Shown here: positions 7,697 through 15,318 of the stretch, in pieces
How positions within the stretch are numbered: the stretch's first letter is position 1
How the letters are laid out: each line of letters opens with the position of its first letter
From: JBGTLW01 sp041743835
GTDB lineage: Bacteria; Planctomycetota; Phycisphaerae; Phycisphaerales; Phycisphaeraceae
Assembly (NCBI GenBank): GCA_041743835.1
Contig: JBGTLW010000394.1
Location: 1-22,494 of the forward strand
Length of the DNA: 22,494 nt
Direction of reading: 5' to 3'
The notes under the pieces: generated by a model
The model's input: the letters and a program-made list of their open reading frames with translations, nothing else
The model's database searches: none
What the model was told of the DNA's origin: nothing
Program-made: the position numbers and the translations under genes

Positions 7697-8745
7697 GCCG
7701 TCACCCCGGGGGTCGGCGCATCGATGTGAGCGTATTGCTCGGCTTTCACCAGCCTTTCAACGATGCCCTCATTGACGTGATGCTCTGCGTACTCGATCGC
7801 CATCTTCACCGCGTTGGTGATGGTGCGCGACTCCGATGAGCCGTGACAGATCAGGCAGATGCCGTTGGCCCCGAGCAGCGGCGCCCCGCCGTACTCGTGA
7901 TAGTCGTGCTTCTTCCAGATCTTCTTCACGATCGGTTCGAACTGCATCGCGAGTTCGGGATCGTGCGCGAAGACCTCGTGCGCGATGATTTCGAAGATGC
8001 CTTTGCTCAGCCCCTCGGCCAGTTTCAGCACCACGTTGCCGGTGAACCCCTCGCAGACGACCACATCGGCCTCACCCGCGAAGATGCCCCGGCCTTCGAT
8101 ATAGCCGACGTAATTGATCGTCGGGTCGTGCTTGAACAGGTAATGCGTCTCTTTGGTCAGCGCGTTGCCCTTGCCCTCTTCGCCGCCGATGGACAGCAAC
8201 GCCACGCGGGGCTTCTCGATGCCGATGAGGCGGTGGGCGTACACCCCCGCCATGTGGCCGTATTGATGGAGGTGTGTGGCTCGTGGCTCGGGGTTCGCGC
8301 CGACATCGCAGAGCACCACCGGGCCCGTGAAGGTGGGCATGGTGACCGCGATACCCGGGCGGTGGACGCCGGGCAGCCGGCGCATCGCCATCTGGGCGCT
8401 GGCGACACAGGCCCCGGTGTTCCCCGCCGAGATGATGACTTCACAGTGCCGGTCGCCGCTCTTTCGGCCGCCGAGATATCCCATCTTCACGATGGATGAT
8501 TCGGTCTTGTTGCGGAGTGCTGTGACTGGCGACTCCGCCATGCCGATGTCGTCGCTGGAGGGCTCGACCTCGATGCGCGCGTCTTTGCTGAGTCCCGCCT
8601 CGGCCATACCCTCGCGGATGATCGCCTGGTCGCCGATGAGCACGAGGGTGTCCCCATCGCGCAGCAGATCAACAGCGGCTAGCGCGCCAGTGAGGATGGC
8701 GTCGGGAGCAAGGTCGCCCCCCATGACGTCTATGGCGATGCGCAA
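7693..8745 (-). CDS. plsX: Phosphate acyltransferase PlsX
   Basis: 350 residues if translation starts at the TTG at 8745. That start gives (M)RIAIDVMGGDLAPD, which lines up with the family N-terminus M(R)IAlDamGGD, and it is preceded by GAGGA at an 8-nt spacing; a GTG 13 codons upstream has no such support. PlsX makes acyl-phosphate from acyl-ACP, the first step of phospholipid synthesis with PlsY. Family motifs include ISAGNTGACVASAQM, LCDVGANPEPRATHLHQYGHM, LLSIGGEEGKGNALTKE, VVVCEGFTGNVVLKLAEG and GGAPLLGANGICLICHGSS. It starts 83 bp after rpmF and overlaps fabH by 4 bp. Confidence 0.94.
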   Translation of the reverse strand: MRIAIDVMGGDLAPDAILTGALAAVDLLRDGDTLVLIGDQAIIREGMAEAGLSKDARIEVEPSSDDIGMAESPVTALRNKTESSIVKMGYLGGRKSGDRHCEVIISAGNTGACVASAQMAMRRLPGVHRPGIAVTMPTFTGPVVLCDVGANPEPRATHLHQYGHMAGVYAHRLIGIEKPRVALLSIGGEEGKGNALTKETHYLFKHDPTINYVGYIEGRGIFAGEADVVVCEGFTGNVVLKLAEGLSKGIFEIIAHEVFAHDPELAMQFEPIVKKIWKKHDYHEYGGAPLLGANGICLICHGSSESRTITNAVKMAIEYAEHHVNEGIVERLVKAEQYAHIDAPTPGVTA

Positions 8746-8753
8746 TTGGATTG

Positions 8754-8758
8754 TCCTC
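8754..8758 (-). promoter_or_regulatory. Ribosome binding site deciding the TTG start of plsX
   Basis: GAGGA on the minus strand lies 8 nt before the TTG at 8745. It supports that codon over the upstream GTG at 8784. Confidence 0.6.
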
Positions 8759-8828
8759 GGATCAGTGGCCGTGGGATTCAGCACCGCTCAGCACACGGCA
8801 CGGGTCGGCTCAAGCGGTCGGATGGTGA

Positions 8829-9014
8829 TTAATCCCTGTCCCGGCCGATGGAAAGCTTGAGCCCGGGCCGAACATAGCCACATTCGCCGCACGCCCGGTG
8901 GGGCAGCTTGATGCCGCCGCAGTTCGGGCACTGGGTCGTCTGGGTCGCCGATAAAGCGTGGTGTGAACGGCCTTTACGTGTCTGCGTGCGTGTCTTTCGT
9001 TGGACGGGAAGCAT
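8829..9014 (-). CDS. rpmF: 50S ribosomal protein L32
   Basis: 61 residues, the usual size. The N-terminus MLPVQRKTRTQTRKGRSHHALS corresponds to the VPKRKTSKsRrd.RRaHhAL signature, with Leu at position 2 where most L32 proteins have Ala. Four cysteines (29, 32, 42 and 45; CPNC...CGEC) form the zinc ribbon. The ATG is preceded by GAGGT at 5-nt spacing, which fixes the start. L32 sits at the head of the plsX-fab cluster as in many bacteria, linking ribosome and lipid synthesis. The DUF177 (YceD) gene that often precedes rpmF is not here; the next gene upstream is a tRNA on the other strand. Confidence 0.95.
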   Translation of the reverse strand: MLPVQRKTRTQTRKGRSHHALSATQTTQCPNCGGIKLPHRACGECGYVRPGLKLSIGRDRD

Positions 9015-9105
9015 GGGTCACCTCGTGGGCAATAGCGTGAGGCCGATGTCGGCCGAAGTTTTCAATGGCTCTTAACTGCTTACAACACCAAAGGAAAGAC
9101 CGCGT

Positions 9106-9134
9106 AAGGTACTTCCCTCCAACCCCCACGTCAA
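9106..9134 (-). promoter_or_regulatory. Candidate promoter of the rpmF-fab operon
   Basis: Minus strand TTGACG (9134-9129), 17 bp, TACCTT (9111-9106). The -35 matches the sigma70 consensus at 5 of 6 and the -10 at 3 of 6. It would give a leader of about 85 nt containing the GGCCGA...TCGGCC inverted repeat. Confidence 0.35.
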
Positions 9135-9309
9135 GCGTATGCGAAGCGTGCGGGAACCAAAGTATAGGCGTTTCATGGAGCGAGTGCAGTCGTGTAATGG
9201 TGAAGCGTTAGAAGGATCGTGAAGTGCTGGTACCTCCACGGGTACAAACCCCGCGAGGATTCCCTCCATTTTTGTATCGAAATGGACGGCTTCTTCTCAG
9301 ATCGCGGCC

Positions 9310-9347
9310 AACGCTGTAGCACCACGATGAGAACGCTGTAGCACCAC
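9310..9347. repeat. Two-copy direct repeat, 16 bp, period 22
   Basis: AACGCTGTAGCACCAC occurs at 9310-9325 and again, identical, at 9332-9347. The second copy ends directly before the -35 box of the tRNA-Leu promoter. A local duplication or a pair of protein sites are both possible. Confidence 0.8.
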
Positions 9348-9376
9348 TCGACACCGTCGCAGCATTCCCGTAGTAT
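9348..9376 (+). promoter_or_regulatory. Promoter of tRNA-Leu
   Basis: TCGACA (9348-9353) and TAGTAT (9371-9376) are separated by exactly 17 bp. The -35 matches the consensus at 5 of 6 and the -10 at 4 of 6. The predicted start lies a few bases before the tRNA 5' end at 9389. Confidence 0.6.
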
Positions 9377-9388
9377 GTGCAACTCGAT

Positions 9389-9474
9389 GCCCGGGTGGCG
9401 GAATTGGCAGACGCGCCACGTTGAGGTCGTGGTGGGAGTAAAATCCCTTGCAGGTTCGACTCCTGTCCCGGGCA
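9389..9474 (+). tRNA. tRNA-Leu (anticodon GAG)
   Basis: 86 nt without an encoded CCA. The acceptor stem GCCCGGG pairs with CCCGGGC (7 bp), with discriminator A. The D arm contains GGCGGAATTGGCAGACGC. The anticodon stem CCACG/CGTGG encloses the loop TTGAGGT, so the anticodon is GAG (9423-9425), reading CUC and CUU. A long class II variable arm (GGGA...TCCC) and a T arm with GGTTCGACT follow, as expected for leucine tRNA. The broken transposase and the carbohydrate island begin downstream, so this tRNA may mark an integration site. Confidence 0.97.
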
Positions 9475-9700
9475 TTCGGTTCTTGAAAACGCATCGAATA
9501 GCGCAAGCTTAAGTGGCAATTCGATACATATTTACAGAAATTCATCTCAATTTTCGGTTACGCCCATTGGTTTTATACGCCCATTTGACGCCCAATATTT
9601 TTGTGCCTTGGCTTGCCACCGTTCGGTCATGATCGGGTTTTTCTAGGGAGGTGTGCGATGGCCCCAAAGATATTGTCAAAAGCTGTGGATGAGTGTTTGG
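9475..9700. other. AT-richer stretch after tRNA-Leu, no supported gene
   Basis: This stretch is clearly lower in GC than its neighbours (for example 9480-9650). On the minus strand a 27-codon frame (ATG at 9631 region to TGA near 9548, starting MTERWQAKAQKYW) is open but has an in-frame stop just upstream and no recognisable family. It could be the tail of a lost integrase or be meaningless. No integrase, terminator or att repeat can be shown within the window. Confidence 0.4.
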
Positions 9701-10129
9701 TCAGGCGGCGTGTTGTTTGACTCCGTCGGTGAAGGCGATGCCGGCGATGACATCGCCGATCAGTTCGTGGCCGTTGAGCCGTCGCCACTTCCTCTGGGCC
9801 GACTCGGCGAGCTTGAAGAGCGTCACCGTTGTGTACACCCGCGTCTCCTCCCGGCCGTGACCCCGCTCGTCGGTGCGGTGGACCTGGTGTTTGAGCGTCG
9901 TATCCGGATCGTCCCCGGAACCATCCGCCTCGGCCATGAGAAGAATCGTTTGGGTGTGCAGCGTCTTGTGGTTGTCCTTGAGCGCCAGCGCATAATCTGC
10001 CTTGCTTTCACGCAGTTTCTGCGCGATGTCCTTCTGGCAGCCCATCGCGTCGAGCGTCACCGTGCTGCCTTCGAGGTCGAGCATGTCCAGCAGCTGCGGG
10101 ATCGCCGTGATCTCGTTGGACTTGTCACC
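9701..10129 (-). pseudogene. ISAs1-family transposase fragment, possibly fused to an IS4-type C-terminus
   Basis: An open frame (to 10189) without the N-terminal third of a transposase. From about 10129 it reads GDKSNEITAIPQLLDMLDL, then TVTLDAMGCQKDIAQKL and DYALALKDNHKTLH, which are hallmarks of the DDE domain of ISAs1 (H-repeat) transposases; Asp of LDAMGCQ is the second catalytic acid. After HGREETRVY the similarity ends. The last ~35 residues (KWRRLNGHELIGDVIAGIAF and TDG) do not look like ISAs1 but resemble C-termini that I recall from planctomycete IS4-type transposases. Total length is about 143 residues against ~370 for an intact enzyme. It is a dead remnant; the two-element fusion is an inference. 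Confidence 0.7.
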
Positions 10130-10189
10130 GCACCTGACCAGTTGGGGCAGGTCGCTGATGATGTGTCGGGTGTGACGTCGGGCCAGCAA

Positions 10190-10485
10190 CCCCGTTGCAC
10201 GTCACGAATGCGTCGCGCTATACGGCTGCGCCTACTCGGGTTTACGAGATGGAATTTGAAGAGGCATATGGGCGGCTCGGGCGGCGTTCACCCATGTCCA
10301 TTACCTCAACCCGCTGGCGGGGCAAAAACACCGCAATACCGATCTGATCTGCAGAGCAGCAGGTCTGCCCGCCCCTCGCGCAGACTTCGCCGCCAGGCTT
10401 GTAGGGTATCCGGTTAGCGGTCGATTTCGGCCTGCTCTACCGGTTACTGGGCGAGTGACGCTGGAGAGTATGAACCACGTCAGAT
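10190..10485. other. Gap between transposase remnant and GH-A gene
   Basis: No gene or RNA is supported. It contains a 31-codon plus-strand frame (ATG at 10249) with no recognisable family. I see no strong terminator for the GH-A gene that ends at 10486. It is probably worn-down insertion-sequence or island-border DNA. Confidence 0.4.
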
Positions 10486-13400
10486 TCATTGACCGTTCTT
10501 TGCGGGCGGCAGGACAATCAAGCCGTGAGTGGGACCTCCCCAGCGTATCACCTGTTTGACCGCGTGATCGTGATCGATGTCATGGGCTTCGATGCTGAGC
10601 AAGTTGCGGCGGCCATGATCTTCGCCGATGCGCACACGCACGCGATAGACCGTGGTCGCGGATTCACCGTCTTCAATACGCTGCACGGATGCCTTGATGT
10701 AGTCCGGCGTCGGGCCGCCATCGGTGATGCGTGCTGCCGTGGACTGGCCCGATTGTTGATCGGTCAGGGCGATGTGCAGGGCATCGACAAACTCGCCTTT
10801 GCCAGCCACGTGGCGATCATCACGCACCATCACGACGAGGTAGAGAAATTCATCGTCCGCGCGCAGCCAGCCTTCGCCGGAGAGGTCCTGCGGTCCTTGC
10901 CACCATAGCGCCTCATCCGGCTGTTTCTCGTGGAAGTTCTCCAGCCCGCCTTCATCAAGCAGCAGATCGGGTGCCAGCTGCGCCCATTGCTCGGGGTGGC
11001 TATCCAGGCTCAGCCCCTTTGGCATCGGCGGCAACGGCATGACGATTTGGATCGGCAGCACCTCCCGGGCGACGACGGCTTCGCCTTCGATCACGCTGAG
11101 CACGATGCGCGGGATGGAGGCCGGGTCGGTCTGGGTCGCGACGTCGCGCGGTGAGCCGACCATCATCTTCCAGCCCATACTGCCGCCGAGCACCTTCGCG
11201 GCCAGAAGATTGCGCCCCGCTCGCAACGGCAAGTCAAACGTGTGATCGGTAATGGCGTATCCGCCGCCATTGCCCCCAGCGAGCGTGTCGTACACCGGAC
11301 GGCCATTCACGTACCACGCCATCCACCAATCTGCGCTTGCGCCCATACGCACGGTCTGTTCCGCAGGTGAATCGATGTAAGCGAAGACGGCCGCGGCTTC
11401 TCGCTCGCGCATCGTCCCGCCAAGCCGCTCGAAGTCGATCATGTTCTCAACAGGCAACGCACGGCGGGGCGACACGCTGCCCGAGTTACCCGGCAGTTGC
11501 GCGGGGATGTCATTCACCTTGCTCAAATCGGTGTCGGGGTGCACATGCACAAATGCGGTCCACGCTGCGGGCCATTGCAGCGCAGCCGCGGTAGGCTTTG
11601 CGGACACCTCAAAACTGATCTGGGCTTCATCCCCTGGGGCAACGCTCAACGCCCGGGTCAGCGGAGTAATCGTGCCGTCGGCAGTGAGTGTTGCATTGAC
11701 ATGCAGGTGCAAGGTGCGGGAGAAAGGGTTGCGTATCGTGGCGTGGATGACGTTGCCCTCACCAGCCGCGAGGCGAGCCAGCGTCGGGGTCTCCAGAATT
11801 GCAGGTGCGGCCCGCGCGACGAAGCGATCGCCCTCTGGCGCGGCCCAAGTCACGAACTGCGGGTCTAGAGAAACCTCAATCGCCGCAACGCCCTCGGCTG
11901 ACACCGCCAACGGCTTCGCGTTGCCATAGAGGTCGAACACTTTCGCCTCCGCAACCGGTCCCTCGGCAATCTGCAACGCGACGTGGCTGGGTGTGGCTTG
12001 CTCGGACCACAACACCACGACCCGACTCGCTCCGCCACGCTGGTGCAGCACATGGCCCTCCAGGTGTGATGGCAAATCCAGCATGGCCTGGTGGGCATGC
12101 CTCCGCAATCGCTGCACCATGTGCCGATACGCCAGCACCGCCGGCCGCGGCTCCTGCGCGGTGCGAAGGTTGCCGTATGCCTCTTCAAACATCAGCAGCC
12201 GGAACCAGATAAAGAGCGGCATCTGCTCGGACTGGGCATACACCATCTTCTGAACGACGGTACGGGCCTGGACATCCTCCTGCGCGGCGGTTCGCGCAGA
12301 GACACCCGATTCGGTCTCGATCAACGGCAGATGGCTCTTCCCAAACATCTCCGCTACAGCCCGGACCCGCTCGAGCGCGTGACGCTCTGACCCGGCCCCG
12401 GGGCCATGGCCGTGATACGCAATCGCATCAAGCTTATCCACGTCCACCAACCGGATGAACTCTTCAGACCGGCGCGTCGCTTCAGCACCCGCGAAACTAA
12501 GCCCACCATTCATGACGACCGTATCGGGGTTACCCCGCTTGATCGCGTCGTACATCTGCTGGTAATCCTCGACGTAATGGGCGATAGGGCCGGGATAGAA
12601 GAACGTGAGGTCCGGCTCGTTGCCCAGCTCGTAGTAGCGGATCTGCGGGAATCGGCGCGCAAGTTCTTCAAGATGATGCAACACGCCGGGCAACTGAGCG
12701 GCCCGTTGTGCCTGATCCTTGGGCGGATCGTGCATGTAGAGCACCTGTAGCCCGTATTTCTCATAGGTGGGCAGGTGCTCAGTGACCTCGTCTATCGACC
12801 CCGGGCCAAAGCCGTGACGGATGATGTCAACACCCATGTGCTTCGTCCACTGCAGCAATTCCTTGCTGCCATAGGACGGCCCCAGGTTCAGGTCCAGGCC
12901 GTAAAGAAACTCGCCGTCTTCAGCCTTGGACAGCGGCTGATCATCGATGATGCCCAGGTAACTCTCGCGTCGGATAATCGGCTCGGTGTCGTCAGGGCGA
13001 GCCAACTCAAACGTGAGGCTGTAGATGCCGTATGCAAGGCCCGTCGTGTCCATGGTGACGGGGAGGATCGTCTGCGATGAGCCGGGCAGTGTGGTGGGTC
13101 GTTCGCCTTGTGCTAAGGCCTGTCCGCTGCGGTTGCGCAGTGTCCAGCGGTAAGTAGCATCAAGTGGTTTGCGGGCGAGGTTGGTGATGCTGTACTGGAG
13201 CGTGGGCTTTTGGTCTGGGTTGAACATCATCAACTCCGCGGGCTCGCCGGTGGTGTACCCGTCGAGTCGCAGCAGACGCTGATAGTCCGGGTTCTGGTCC
13301 AGGTCGTACCCGCGGATACGGACGGCCCGGACATGGAGCGGCGCGTTCGCACCGTAGATGGTCAGGTCGAAGGCGTTGCTGTTGAGTTTGCTTCCGTCAC

Positions 13401-13866
13401 CGGTATCGCGTTGGTCGAAGTGTGCATCGTCTAACTTAAATCGGAGAGTCTTCCAACGGCGCTCACCGCCCCAGCCCTGCGCCACACGCACACCACCTCG
13501 GGCCGTGTCTGCAAAGACCTCAATGCCCGACCAGGCATCGAGCATGTACTCGATCTCGACATCGCACACGGGCCGACCCCCGCGCTGAAAAGCGGGATCG
13601 GTCACCCTCAGCCGCATCGATCTCATCCAACCCATCTGCGGGGTGGTAGGGCTGTTGTGTGAGACCCATGCCTGCGAGGTCTTCCCATCCACCTCAACGG
13701 TCGCCAATTCCCCACCATCCCGATCGAAGGTCAGACCCTTTTCAATAGGCTGATCCTCAAACCGTAGCTCGAGTTCGTCATCGTCAGCGTACACAGCACC
13801 CACGCCCATGCAGAGACACGCTAACGCACTGATAACAAGACACATGTGGTATGGTTGACGCTTCAC
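10486..13866 (-). CDS. Secreted multidomain clan GH-A glycosidase (GH39-like barrel, CBM9-like C-terminus)
   Basis: 1126 residues from GTG at 13866, supported by AAAGGT five bases upstream. Residues 1-27 are a signal peptide (hydrophobic core, VYA before DDD). Residues ~30-190 form a beta-sandwich of carbohydrate-binding character and ~205-310 an Ig-like domain. A (beta/alpha)8 barrel spans ~315-590: YYELGNEPDL holds the likely acid/base Glu417, and LPLIETESG the likely nucleophile (Glu517 or Glu519), as in clan GH-A families such as GH39. Two more sandwich domains follow; the one near 815-925 (ADWWMAWYVNGRPVYD) resembles a PA14/discoidin-like sugar-binding module. Residues ~955-1120 (DEFLYLVVMVRDDRH) resemble CBM9. 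It is divergently transcribed from the GntR/LacI regulator and probably acts outside the cytoplasm on a polysaccharide. The exact family and substrate are not determined. Confidence 0.75.
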   Translation of the reverse strand: MKRQPYHMCLVISALACLCMGVGAVYADDDELELRFEDQPIEKGLTFDRDGGELATVEVDGKTSQAWVSHNSPTTPQMGWMRSMRLRVTDPAFQRGGRPVCDVEIEYMLDAWSGIEVFADTARGGVRVAQGWGGERRWKTLRFKLDDAHFDQRDTGDGSKLNSNAFDLTIYGANAPLHVRAVRIRGYDLDQNPDYQRLLRLDGYTTGEPAELMMFNPDQKPTLQYSITNLARKPLDATYRWTLRNRSGQALAQGERPTTLPGSSQTILPVTMDTTGLAYGIYSLTFELARPDDTEPIIRRESYLGIIDDQPLSKAEDGEFLYGLDLNLGPSYGSKELLQWTKHMGVDIIRHGFGPGSIDEVTEHLPTYEKYGLQVLYMHDPPKDQAQRAAQLPGVLHHLEELARRFPQIRYYELGNEPDLTFFYPGPIAHYVEDYQQMYDAIKRGNPDTVVMNGGLSFAGAEATRRSEEFIRLVDVDKLDAIAYHGHGPGAGSERHALERVRAVAEMFGKSHLPLIETESGVSARTAAQEDVQARTVVQKMVYAQSEQMPLFIWFRLLMFEEAYGNLRTAQEPRPAVLAYRHMVQRLRRHAHQAMLDLPSHLEGHVLHQRGGASRVVVLWSEQATPSHVALQIAEGPVAEAKVFDLYGNAKPLAVSAEGVAAIEVSLDPQFVTWAAPEGDRFVARAAPAILETPTLARLAAGEGNVIHATIRNPFSRTLHLHVNATLTADGTITPLTRALSVAPGDEAQISFEVSAKPTAAALQWPAAWTAFVHVHPDTDLSKVNDIPAQLPGNSGSVSPRRALPVENMIDFERLGGTMREREAAAVFAYIDSPAEQTVRMGASADWWMAWYVNGRPVYDTLAGGNGGGYAITDHTFDLPLRAGRNLLAAKVLGGSMGWKMMVGSPRDVATQTDPASIPRIVLSVIEGEAVVAREVLPIQIVMPLPPMPKGLSLDSHPEQWAQLAPDLLLDEGGLENFHEKQPDEALWWQGPQDLSGEGWLRADDEFLYLVVMVRDDRHVAGKGEFVDALHIALTDQQSGQSTAARITDGGPTPDYIKASVQRIEDGESATTVYRVRVRIGEDHGRRNLLSIEAHDIDHDHAVKQVIRWGGPTHGLIVLPPAKNGQ

Positions 13867-13903
13867 AATCGACCTTTCAGACCGTACTTCGGATGTCTTA
13901 ACC

Positions 13904-13930
13904 TATGATAATACCACATTAGTACCAGAT
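13904..13930 (-). promoter_or_regulatory. Operator-like site 1, GH-A side
   Basis: On the minus strand this reads ATCTGGTACTAATGTGGTA followed by TTATCATA. It shares the pattern ATCTGGTAYTAWWSTGGT with site 2, in inverted orientation. Within each site a (C/G)TGGT element is repeated 11 bp apart, one helical turn. It overlaps AT-rich -10-like hexamers (TATTAT, TATCAT) of the GH-A promoter, so a bound regulator would block transcription. Confidence 0.55.
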
Positions 13931-13934
13931 TGAA
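13905..13934 (-). promoter_or_regulatory. Probable promoter of the GH-A gene
   Basis: Minus strand TTCAAT (13934-13929), 18 bp, TATCAT (13910-13905), preceded by a T/A-rich tract (13941-13975) that could serve as an UP element. The -10 matches at 5 of 6, the -35 only at 3 of 6, as expected for a promoter needing relief or activation. An alternative -10 is TATTAT at 13913-13908. Confidence 0.35.
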
Positions 13935-13975
13935 CCCGAGTTTTTTGCGATTTTTTTTATTTTATTGCTTTATGA

Positions 13976-14003
13976 TTGACCTTACGCAGACATCTGGTAT
14001 TAT
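13976..14003 (+). promoter_or_regulatory. Promoter of the GntR/LacI-type regulator
   Basis: TTGACC (13976-13981), 16 bp, TATTAT (13998-14003), each 5 of 6 against the sigma70 consensus. The -10 box lies inside operator-like site 2, which suggests autoregulation. Confidence 0.6.
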
Positions 14004-14013
14004 ACTGGTCATA
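13992..14013 (+). promoter_or_regulatory. Operator-like site 2, regulator side
   Basis: ATCTGGTATTATACTGGTCA shares 14 of the first 18 positions with site 1 read on the opposite strand, including the paired CTGGT elements 11 bp apart. It covers the -10 box of the regulator promoter. Confidence 0.55.
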
Positions 14014-14036
14014 CATAACAATTGGTCTGCAACCTC

Positions 14037-15263
14037 ATGACACAGATGATCGCGACAACCCGACCGGCAACCCGCGCCGTCAAGGGCCCGCCCAGCAGGC
14101 AGGTGATGACGGCCCTGCGGTCTTGGATCGAATCAGGCCGGTTCCGCGATGGCGACCCGCTGCCCTCTGAACGCGAGGTTGCCAAGCATCTGGAAGTTGC
14201 GCGCACAACCGTGCGCAGTGCTTTTGGCGAACTGGAACGGCAGGGGCTGATCGAGCAGGCGGGCGATCGGCGAAGACGTATCGTGCGGACCACAGAGGCC
14301 CCGGCCACATTACTTTCACGCACTGTCGCAATCCCAACCGAGGTCGTCGTCGGCAGCCGCGGGGCTGGTGGCGTGTTCCCTCGCGGGTGGGACTTGTACA
14401 CCTATGCCGAAGCCGTGAAGGTGTTCCAAGGCCAGGGGCTGAACATCTTCACCCTGATGCCCGCGAGTCTGGCGCAGGAGCAACTGGCGCAGTTGATGTC
14501 GGGCCGACCGATGGGGCTGATCCTTACACGCGAGGTGCGTGACCCGTCGGTGAGGCAACGCATCATCGAAGCGTGCAATGGCCGCCGTGTGCCAATCGTT
14601 GCGGACGGTGACGGCCCAGAACTGGCCGAGCAGGACCGCGTCACCGCTGACCACGATGCGGGGGCTTACGAGCTGACCCGCTGGCTGCTGAACCGGGGCC
14701 GGAGCCGGATACTTCGATTGCGACCCCAGGCCGACCCACCCCTGCATTGGCAGACACAGCGCGACACGGGCTATGAACGGGCCATGCGCGAAGCGGGGAG
14801 CGACCCCATCCCTCTGACCCACTTCCCAGCCCAGCCCTCGCTCCACGGCCACGGGGAACACGGCATGACACCCGACGCGCCGGCCCGCTTTCACAGCACG
14901 ATCCGCATCATCGCGGGCCACCTCGTCGAGCATTTTGCAGACGGTGGCTTGAAGCCCGATGCCATCATGGCGGTGACCGACGCAGATGCCCGGCTGATCA
15001 ATGCCGCGCTGCGGCTGCTCGGCAAAACGCCCGGCGAGGATGTCATGGTCACCGGATACGACAACACGTGGGCCGACGACCCCGAACGCTTCTTTGAAGC
15101 GACGCCACCCGCAGCGACCGTGGATAAGAACAATCACCTCATCGGCGAGGCGCTTGCTCAACTGCTCTTGGACCGTGTGAATGGGCGGCTGCCCGAGCAG
15201 CCACAACGACGACTGATAGAACCGCGGATGCTGCCACTATTGGACATGCCGCTTGAGTCTTGA
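14037..15263 (+). CDS. GntR-type HTH regulator with LacI-type sugar-binding domain
   Basis: 408 residues from the ATG at 14037; a TTG at 14022 and an ATG at 14046 are alternatives, none with a Shine-Dalgarno site. Residues ~20-85 are a GntR winged helix: ALRSWIESGRFRDGDPLPSE, then REVAKHLEVARTTVRSAFGE and LERQGLIEQ. The rest is a LacI/periplasmic-binding-protein-like effector domain: TVAIPTEVVVG at its start, MSGRPMGLILTREV, ADHDAGAYELTRWLLNRGRS, GLKPDAIMAVTDADARLINA, and the near-C-terminal VMVTGYDNT...PPAATVDKNNHLIGEALAQLLLDRVNG. This fusion is the architecture of AraR-type regulators, in which a sugar releases the repressor from DNA. Position, divergent from the GH-A gene and upstream of the other carbohydrate genes, makes it the likely local regulator, binding the paired operator sites. 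Confidence 0.85.
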   Translation: MTQMIATTRPATRAVKGPPSRQVMTALRSWIESGRFRDGDPLPSEREVAKHLEVARTTVRSAFGELERQGLIEQAGDRRRRIVRTTEAPATLLSRTVAIPTEVVVGSRGAGGVFPRGWDLYTYAEAVKVFQGQGLNIFTLMPASLAQEQLAQLMSGRPMGLILTREVRDPSVRQRIIEACNGRRVPIVADGDGPELAEQDRVTADHDAGAYELTRWLLNRGRSRILRLRPQADPPLHWQTQRDTGYERAMREAGSDPIPLTHFPAQPSLHGHGEHGMTPDAPARFHSTIRIIAGHLVEHFADGGLKPDAIMAVTDADARLINAALRLLGKTPGEDVMVTGYDNTWADDPERFFEATPPAATVDKNNHLIGEALAQLLLDRVNGRLPEQPQRRLIEPRMLPLLDMPLES

Positions 15264-15279
15264 TGGATGAATGAATCGA

Positions 15280-15296
15280 CGACGGATGTTCCGTCG
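15280..15296. repeat. Short hairpin after the regulator
   Basis: CGACGGA and TCCGTCG pair over 7 bp around a 3-nt loop, 17 bp after the regulator stop. No T-run follows, so it is at best a weak terminator. Confidence 0.4.
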
Positions 15297-15318
15297 CGCA
15301 AGACCGAATCACCAGATT

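Larger units (their letters stand above)
9015..9388. other. Intergenic region between rpmF and tRNA-Leu
   Basis: No gene is supported in these 374 bp. It holds the candidate rpmF promoter (minus strand), a 14-bp inverted repeat GGCCGATGTCGGCC (9041-9054) in the rpmF leader, a two-copy direct repeat (9310-9347) and the tRNA promoter (9348-9376). Open frames reading through on the minus strand are antisense to the tRNA and are not real. Confidence 0.7.

Noticed and set aside
8831..8845. Segment CCTGTCCCGG in rpmF resembling the tRNA-Leu 3' end, as a possible att site
   Set aside because: Only 10 nt match and it lies inside an intact core gene on the wrong side of the tRNA.
9173..9545. Three minus-strand frames containing motifs such as RDRSRTCKGF
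   Set aside because: They are antisense translations of tRNA-Leu, a well-known source of false genes.
10249..10347. 31-codon frame sharing FEEAYG and a 14-nt identity with the GH-A gene near 12178
   Set aside because: Similarity does not extend beyond this word; a few such 14-nt matches are expected by chance in a window of this size.
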